Of a DNA stretch of 64,000 bases, positions 57,761-64,000 are shown one piece after another. The notes beneath the pieces are model-generated. The model was not told the DNA's origin, did no database searches, and saw only the letters and a list, made by a program, of their open reading frames with translations. Location of the stretch: the NCBI GenBank assembly GCA_012861695.1, contig JAAOOA010000180.1, positions 248,001-312,000 of the forward strand, given 5' to 3'. The stretch's first letter is position 1, and every line of letters begins with the position of its first letter. The translations under genes were made by a program, and so were the position numbers. Source of the stretch: Trematomus loennbergii. Taxonomy: Eukaryota; Chordata; Actinopteri; Perciformes; Nototheniidae.

Positions 57761-57910
57761 CTTGATTCTGATTCTGACAGACAGTTTCATCCCACAGGCC
57801 ATAAGACTGTTAAACACCTGAACGTTTGGAAGAACATACATCAGTCTGCAATTTATCAATATTCCTTTTATAGACTATTCTGCACTATTTCTACTATATT
57901 CTATATATAT
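57761..57910 (+). mobile_element. LINE reverse-transcriptase C-terminal fragment
   Basis: Preceded by AATAAACTTGATTCTGATTC, a LINE tail. From 57778, ACAGACAGTTTCATCCCACA encodes TDSFIPQAIRLLNT and a stop, a common C-terminus of fish non-LTR elements. Confidence 0.6.
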
Positions 57911-57944
57911 GATGAGAGTCATGCAGGACCGCAGAGACAGGTTC

Positions 57945-58077
57945 ATCCACGACTCGAAGTCCAGGACTCAGGATAGAGGATCCAGACAATAGGATCCAGG
58001 ATCAGGATCCAGGACTCAGGATCCAGGACTCAGGATCCAGGACTCAGGATCCAGGACTCAGGATCCAGGACTCAGAT
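57945..58077. repeat. 14-bp minisatellite
   Basis: The unit GGATCCAGGACTCA is repeated about five times at 58006-58077, with degenerate units before. Each unit carries a BamHI-like GGATCC. Confidence 0.9.
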
Positions 58078-58337
58078 GAACGTTAGCACCCAATATGAGT
58101 AGCGGGCCCGGCGCCACGAGGGGGCAAAAGGGGGCATTGCCCCTCAGTTGTATTCTTTGCCCCCTCACTTTTGATGGATCATTCATCCATCAAAAAAGTA
58201 CAATAAATGTCACAATTATTAAATAACTTTAAATAATATTTTCCCCAATACACGTTACTATGTTTAGATCAGATATGTGGGCAGGCAGTCAAGCAACGTG
58301 TAAAAAAGCCTCAACCCAAGTGAGCTTGTAGTCTTAA
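58078..58337. other. Repeat-derived spacer
   Basis: Contains GGGGGCAAAAGGGGGC and its partial complement TTTGCCCCCTC around 58118-58165. No coding signal. Confidence 0.45.
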
Positions 58338-59094
58338 AGGGGGGTAGGTAATGTTGGAGAAACCGGCTCGAGTGCGCTAGAATTTGAAAATACACAACCG
58401 GAAAAAATCAGCCACTTCCTCACAGAGCCCCTCCTCCAACAGACACAAACGCGCACATGACCAATGAGGGCACGAGATAAGTTTGTGCACAGATGGAAGG
58501 CTGACAGGCAGGTAGGCCATCCAGTTATTTTAGCCGGGCCGGCTCAGATGATTGGTCGTGCTTTACGGCTTCCACAGATGAATTTATTTTATGGATTTTT
58601 TGTCAAAGCTCTTAAAATAGTCATTGCTATCGGGATGTTAAAGGTGGGGTAGGTAAGTTTGAGAAACTGGCTCGAGATACACTTTTTGTTATATTCCATG
58701 GAATGCTCTTAACATCCCGATAGCAATGAATATCTGAAGTGCTTTGACAAAAAATCCATACAAAAATATCATCTGTGGAAGCTGTAGTACTGTAAAAAGC
58801 ACGACCGATCATCTGAGCCGGCCCGGCTAAAATAACTGGATGGCTTACCTGCCTGTCAGCCTTCCATCTGTGCACAAACTTATCTCGTGCCCTCATTGGT
58901 CATGTGCGCATTCGTGTGTGTTGGAGGAGGGGCTCTGTAAGGAAGTGGCAGATTTTTTCCGGCTGTGTATTTTCTAATTCTAGCGATCTCGAGCTGGTTT
59001 CTCCAAAATGACCTACCCTACCTTTAAGAGCATTCCATGGAATATAACAAAAAGTGTATCTCGAGCCGGTTTCTCAAACTTACCTACCCCACCT
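58338..59094. mobile_element. Composite of AGGTGGGGTAGG-family TTAA MITEs
   Basis: Flanked by TTAA at 58334-58337 and 59095-59098. Within it are a first element (58338 to about 58640), a second starting at 58642 in AAAGGTGGGGTAGGTAAG, and a third short end. GCTATCGGGATGTTAA near 58627 and TTAACATCCCGATAGC near 58710 are inverted around the second end, which indicates nesting. Relatives at 20900 and 26658. Confidence 0.75.
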
Positions 59095-59316
59095 TTAATG
59101 TTAGCGTGTATGCTTAGCTGCAAACACAGTCGGATGGGTGACCAAAACGTCCCCGTTTTCCGGGCAGAGTCCCCGTTTTCGGTGGCCGGTACCCGGTTGA
59201 AACTCCCGAAAATGTTCCCGTTTTTGAATGTGCGTTAAAAAACATAGAGCAAGGTGAAATGAAATGTTATATGTCAGAGTAACAGTGTTGTGCCTGTTTG
59301 TAGCGTTGGCGTATTT
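59095..59316. other. Right border of unit B
   Basis: Equals 21227-21373 up to 59246, then continues AGAGCAAGGTGAAATG without a LINE. This gives the uninterrupted form of the LINE insertion border. Confidence 0.7.
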
Positions 59317-59372
59317 CTTCTTCGACTTCTTCTTCTTCTACCTCTACTTCTTCTTCTTCTACTTCTAATTCA
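59317..59372. repeat. (TTC)n-type trinucleotide repeat
   Basis: Runs of TTCTTCTTC broken by TACCTCTAC. Simple repeat. Confidence 0.85.
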
Positions 59373-59578
59373 ATGTACCTGCCCGCGAAATATTGGACAA
59401 AAGAAACTCTGCTAGTAGTGTCAACTAAATTCATAGTTACAACAAAAGTGCTTTAAACGAGGTAAATTACGAATTTATGTTCTCAATCGCTAAGTGTGGG
59501 ATTGAATATTAAATTAGTTTAGATTAGATGTATTGTCCCCAGGGGGAAATTCATTTCCACAGCACTGTTGTGGTAATC

Positions 59579-59648
59579 TGTATTATATAAACCGTATTGG
59601 TACAATGAGCGACATCTCGTGACGGATTTTGGAACATTGATTTGATTT
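59579..59648. repeat. 70-bp direct repeat, copy 1
   Basis: Matches 59841-59910 with few differences, sharing GTACAATGAGCGACATCT and GGATTTTGGAACATTGATTT. The LINE-tail motif TTGTCCCCAGGGGGAAATTC follows and also precedes it at 59532. Confidence 0.85.
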
Positions 59649-59840
59649 GTCCCCAGGGGGAAATTCACAGCACAGTGAAAACAATATTCAACAAAAAATA
59701 AGACAGACAACTACAGATAGCACCACACATGATGGTTACTTTTTTATTATTAGGGCTGTTTAATGTTTAATTTTATTTAATGCCTGTATGAATGAGGTTT
59801 TTGCCAAAGCGAGCCCTTTTACTAGAATAATAATATGTTA

Positions 59841-59910
59841 TGTATTATATCAACCGTATGGGTACAATGAGCGACATCTAGTGACGGATTTTGGAACATT
59901 GATTTGATTT
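59841..59910. repeat. 70-bp direct repeat, copy 2
   Basis: Second copy of the 59579 repeat; the two are separated by about 190 bases that include a LINE-tail motif, suggesting an insertion flanked by a local duplication. Confidence 0.85.
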
Positions 59911-60194
59911 TCCTCATGGCAGTTAGACTCTAGAGACAAACCAGGGGACTATATTTGTATTTTTAATCTGTGTCTGTCCATTTGGTGTGGTATTTGATCC
60001 AATATTACATTTGGTTTATATATTAGTCACTTTCTTATGAAATGCCAGGTTTTAGGCCTTGATTTGAACATTCAATCCTGAAAATAAAAAATCAACCAGA
60101 TTAATGTTTCTTTAATCCTGACCTGACTAGAGGTAAGTAAATCTGTATAGGAAGACGAGTTAAGGGATAGAGGAGAAAAGGTATTATGGTATAA

Positions 60195-60605
60195 TTCAAC
60201 CCAGTCTCACGGCATTTCGTGTTACGAAAATTAATTTAATCTATTGATTCGTGTTCACCAACACGATTTTCACCTTTTTTTCGTGTCACACAGAACGATT
60301 TTAAATGCAATGTATTTCTATTGGTAGTATGTTTCGTGCCTGCAACACGTCTTTTTGTCCGGTCGGGTCTTGGAAGACCAGAAGCTGTGTGGTTCATAAA
60401 AACATGTTCTTACTCAATATCTTACCCTAAGCCTAACCCTATCCCTTTTATTTTAAATTGTATAATGTCTGAGTTTTTTTGCCGTCAGTGAGGAAAAGAA
60501 ATGTCTCAGAGCCTCAGAATACTGACATCTGTATTTTATGTCATCTTTTTTTCCTTCTAATTTGTTATTATTTGGTACAGGCACGAAACATACTACCAAT
60601 ACAGA
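60195..60605. mobile_element. Dispersed element with inverted TGTTTCGTGCCTG arms
   Basis: Starts CCCAGTCTCACGGCATTTCG. Arms 60317-60342 and 60578-60603 are reverse complements. Non-coding; family not certain. Confidence 0.5.
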
Positions 60606-60693
60606 GCCGTATAATAGAAGAGTTACGACATCTCCGTTCACTCCAATGGACCAGTTTTTTTACAGCAATGGCGGATCGTGCAGCCGTCAATAG

Positions 60694-60730
60694 TTCCCCG
60701 GAAGTTAGCTTGCCGCTGACTTCCGGGGAA
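60694..60730. repeat. Near-perfect 16-bp inverted repeat
   Basis: TTCCCCGGAAGTTAGC and GCTGACTTCCGGGGAA pair with one mismatch around a 5-base loop. A compact hairpin in otherwise ordinary sequence. Confidence 0.8.
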
Positions 60731-62580
60731 TTTTTGCGACCAGCAACACAGTAGAGTTGCAGCATAATAGACCGTTCGTGATGGACTTTTAAAGGTAAGA
60801 AGACGTTTAAAGATTTATATTGCAGATATTATCAGCACATCTGAGTCAAATGAACATGTGTATTAAAGGATGTTAGTGGATTATCCCTAAATCAGTAGAT
60901 TTAGGGAACGTTTACAGATAACAGATTAGGCTAGGATACCGGATAAAGTTAGCAACACACGTTAACCATGAACAGCTATTCATCCGTTCTCCTAATGTTA
61001 TTTCATCCAACGTTGTGGAATTAGAGAAAAAGGGCTTCTAAACGTGATTTTTTGTGGGGTGGAGGAATATAATATTAGTTAAATATAACATTGGGGCACG
61101 TGTGATTGTAATGAGTGGAGGTGGAGAAATTACGATCCATTTTGGAGTAGACCTACAAACTAGTATAATAAAGTTAACGTTACACAATAATAAGGAAGAG
61201 AGCTATTTGTGTGATACATCGCTATTGATATGAATTTAGAGTGCATATTTGAGACTTCCAAACAGTAAACAAAAACGTAAGTTATGGGTGAGTGTTTTTA
61301 GTGTATTCTGTTGATTATTACCTGTCTGTATTATGTTGCAGCTCAGCTGATTTTGAAATGATGGCAAAGTGAGAGTGAAAACACAAGGTACATTTAATAC
61401 TACTGTTGTATATAAGTAAGCATACTAAACATGTATTCTATCACTGTATTATATAAGTAATCTTGTTAGTGTATATTAGTAACCTACTGTATGGCAGGTG
61501 GAGGGGCAGTGATGTTACAGGTGGAGGACTTACTGGACATGTATACACTCATTACATACTGTACGTAAAATACGACCAAGAATGTGAGACAACTTTATAC
61601 AAATTCATATCACATCCATTACTGATGCCATTTGTCATACTTTGTTAAACTCACAAATAATAAAGTTCCATAACTTCAGTTGGAAACAAAGACCACACCT
61701 ATCTCCCCAAGGCAATTTCCCATCCAATAGGTGTGCTATATAGGTGTGTATAACCCTTTCTCCTGTCTGTTCCTCTCTTTCAGCACAAGAACCAGAGGGG
61801 GATTCAATAGAGCCTGAATACCTGCACTGAGACCCTCACCCTGCACCCTGAGTCTCAACTCTCAGAGTTTTTCAAGCCTTTCCCTGTTATTTGTATTAAA
61901 CCAAACATTAAGCTTCCCAATGGTGTGGTCTTCGTTTTGTGGAAAAAGTGCAAATGCAGTGTTTGAATATGATTACCTCACATATTTTGTTGCGGCTGTC
62001 TGTTTTGATTGTTAAATTGCTCCTGCTGACTTGAGCTAGCCATTTTCCCTCCTCTCTGTGTCAGTGGGGAAGCCGTACATTCTGATTCTTACTCCTTTCT
62101 CTGAGCGATTGGAGCATCCCCAGGCAGCACAGCAAACCATGGTGGAGACGATATGCCAGGACAACACGGAGGAAAAGGCACAGACAAACTGCATGACATG
62201 CTATTCAATGTTTATTGAATTCCATGTATTTACAATGGATGTTCCTAAAACAACACTTTTAACGTCATAATCATGTTGCTGCTAGTCCATTGATAGTCAC
62301 CTGTTGGTCTCCTGTCCTTTCTGAAAGTCATAAAGATGACATTAGTCATTTAGATTACTTATGTCCTCAAGTACCATGGGATTACTGAAACCACCATGAA
62401 TTAAAAAAATGGTAGAAATAATCTAATCTAAATTTTGAAGCATTCCTTGCCATCCCCTCCCTCTAAATATATCAATAAACATTAGGAAGTGATGCTCCTG
62501 ACTACCATACCTGTTTAAGAAGATAATATTTGTTTTAAATAATTCAAAGCAATACACAACAGCAACAGGCTCTTTAACCC
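60731..62580. other. Mostly unique AT-rich sequence, no supported gene
   Basis: Possible splice-like marks occur (TAAAG/GTAAGAAG at 60795; CTCTTTCAG at 61784; TCTGTGTCAG at 62066) and the piece after 62066 is open for about 65 codons (GKPYILILTPFSERLE, then QQTMVETICQDNTEEK). I do not recognise a domain, so these are not called as exons. Confidence 0.4.
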
Positions 62581-62720
62581 AAGCCCCAGGAAGTGCGCCG
62601 GACTCAGATGAAAATATTCGTGCTGGCCAAACGGCGGTACTACACTTCCTTTGGTTGCCAGGCCCGGAAACACTTTTTCCCATTGACTTACATGGGGAAA
62701 GACTGGTCTGTAAATCGTTG
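62581..62720. mobile_element. Dispersed teleost repeat end
   Basis: GGAAGTGCGCCGGACTC to TTCCCATTGACTTACATGGG. The second motif also resembles CATTGACTTCAATG in the MITE at 23434. Non-coding. Confidence 0.45.
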
Positions 62721-63399
62721 GATAATTTTTTTTAAACTAAATAAACTACCCAGTATGAACACTTGTATAGCCCTTATTAAAAACATTCGTTCCTCAAGTT
62801 GTAAAAATGTGCTAATAACGTTATTCTGAGAGTTATTTCCCTCTGCATTATGAACGCGCATCTAACCCACGGGACCGCGCCGCCCGGCACGTACATGTTA
62901 CGTGTTCAGCACTACATGCGTTATCTTTACCCATGGATGCACAATAAGAACGGACCCATATCGCCTTACTGCCAGCCACGGAGCTGTAATAATGGATATA
63001 TTGCACATGTTTGCTGTAATTCATCATTTGTAAAATATTATACTACATGGGCTGTATGATTAAATCTTGTACCGTAAATGTTGTATTAAATAAAGTTAAT
63101 ATTACTGACGTAGATTAACGTCCCTGTAGCTTCTTATTGCACTAAGAAGCTTATTGCACATATATTATATATATATACAGTGCAATAATTCTTTCATGCT
63201 AAATGAAGCTCTGTTGCTTGGATATCATTAGATCCTGTTACAGCGTAATATAAAAGTACATAACGATTGATGTGTAAATTAGCATAATTACTAGCTAACC
63301 GCTAGCTGCTAACTGCCGCCTCGTTAATATCAAATCTATCATAATAACAAACCATTACCATGCTGTCATGAACGTGCGGTGCTGTTACGCCCTTACGAA
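62721..63399. other. AT-rich flank, no gene seen
   Basis: Includes a short AT microsatellite at 63160-63176. The open stretch 62850-63059 has no domain or splice context. Confidence 0.45.
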
Positions 63400-63775
63400 A
63401 AAACACTATAGTATTACTATTAAGAATTACTATAGAAATACCACAAAAAACTGCTATAGTATTCTATGGTGTTTTGGGACACACTATAGAGAATTACTTT
63501 AGTAATACTATAGAGTTGGTTATGGTGATCTTATAGTGAAGTTACAGTTATACTATAGTGTTGTATGGTATCACTATAGTGTTTCCTGTAGTATTTCTAT
63601 GGTTTTTCAGCCACTATAGGAAATTACTATAGTTATACTATTGAGTTTTATGTAGTATCACTATAGTGCTTTCTATATTATTTCTATGGTCTTTTGGAAC
63701 ACACTATAGAAAATTACTATAGTAATACTATAGAGTTGGCTATGGTGATCTTATAGTGAATCTATAGTTAATTAG
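63400..63775. repeat. CTATAG-rich repeat with ~230-bp internal period
   Basis: More than a dozen ACTATAG/CTATAGT motifs occur in under 400 bases. The segment 63470-63538 (GACACACTATAGAGAATTAC to GATCTTATAGTGA) recurs at 63700-63767. The motif is palindromic, so the block can fold in many registers. Confidence 0.8.
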
Positions 63776-64000
63776 CTTTAATAATGATGTAGTCATCCCT
63801 ATAGTAAGTATGGTATCAACAAATAAAAGTTAGCAAGCAGAGCAGTTTCAATTTGAAAGATAGGGACTTTATTAACAAAATAAAATACATTGTTCACAGA
63901 ATATGAATAACTTAAATGTAAAAAATTTACAAGAACAATTTCAGGCCCGAAACAGAAATGGTTGGGCAATGGAATTAAGGGAAAAAGTGTCCCAACCCTA
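63776..64000. other. Window end, no gene seen
   Basis: AT-rich sequence without coding or repeat signal strong enough to call. Confidence 0.5.

Noticed and set aside
62058..62270. Possible exon after TCTGTGTCAG
   Set aside because: An acceptor-like site and an open frame exist, but there is no recognisable domain, clear donor or partner exon.

Overview
The window is nuclear DNA of a ray-finned fish, most likely a percomorph teleost. The evidence is GT-AG exons of the fish-expanded NLRC3-like (FISNA-NACHT-LRR) immune receptor family, L2-like and Rex1/CR1-like LINEs, hAT, Harbinger and TTAA-targeting DNA elements, and the teleost minisatellite built on TACTTGAGTAAAAGTAGAAG. No bacterial, CRISPR, rRNA, tRNA or viral gene was recognised. 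The species cannot be named from the sequence alone.

The backbone is a large head-to-tail duplication of one NLR gene, both copies on the + strand. Unit A runs from about 262 to 21373 and unit B from about 25640 to 59246. Each unit has the same order: a non-coding leader exon, a short acidic first coding exon, two exons of a VPSC-type repeat, a C3HC4 RING exon, a single large FISNA-NACHT exon, LRR exons, a short linker exon and a terminal exon, then a 33-bp minisatellite. Copy A has one degenerate and three typical LRR exons; copy B has one degenerate and eight typical ones. The predicted product is a cytosolic RING-NLR. Both copies carry frameshifts and look like pseudogenes, unless the small indels are assembly errors.

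The junction between the units (21374-25640) is filled by a Rex1/CR1-like LINE, itself split by a palindromic TA-flanked element and carrying an in-frame 33-bp tandem expansion in its reverse transcriptase C-terminus. Copy B therefore lacks the sequence upstream of the leader, including an IRF/ISRE-like site present in copy A.

Introns are loaded with mobile DNA, and the two units can be compared insertion by insertion. A hAT element with the same 8-bp target duplication is in both units and predates the duplication. An L2 LINE end (6871-7621) and a TTAA element (4310-4705) are only in A. In B, another TTAA element (26658-27038), a Harbinger element (35176-35986) and a TTAA element holding three further elements (29286-32894) are private. 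Minisatellites in matching positions differ strongly in copy number. The last 4.7 kb (59250-64000) holds dispersed repeats and a CTATAG-rich repeat, with no gene I can support.
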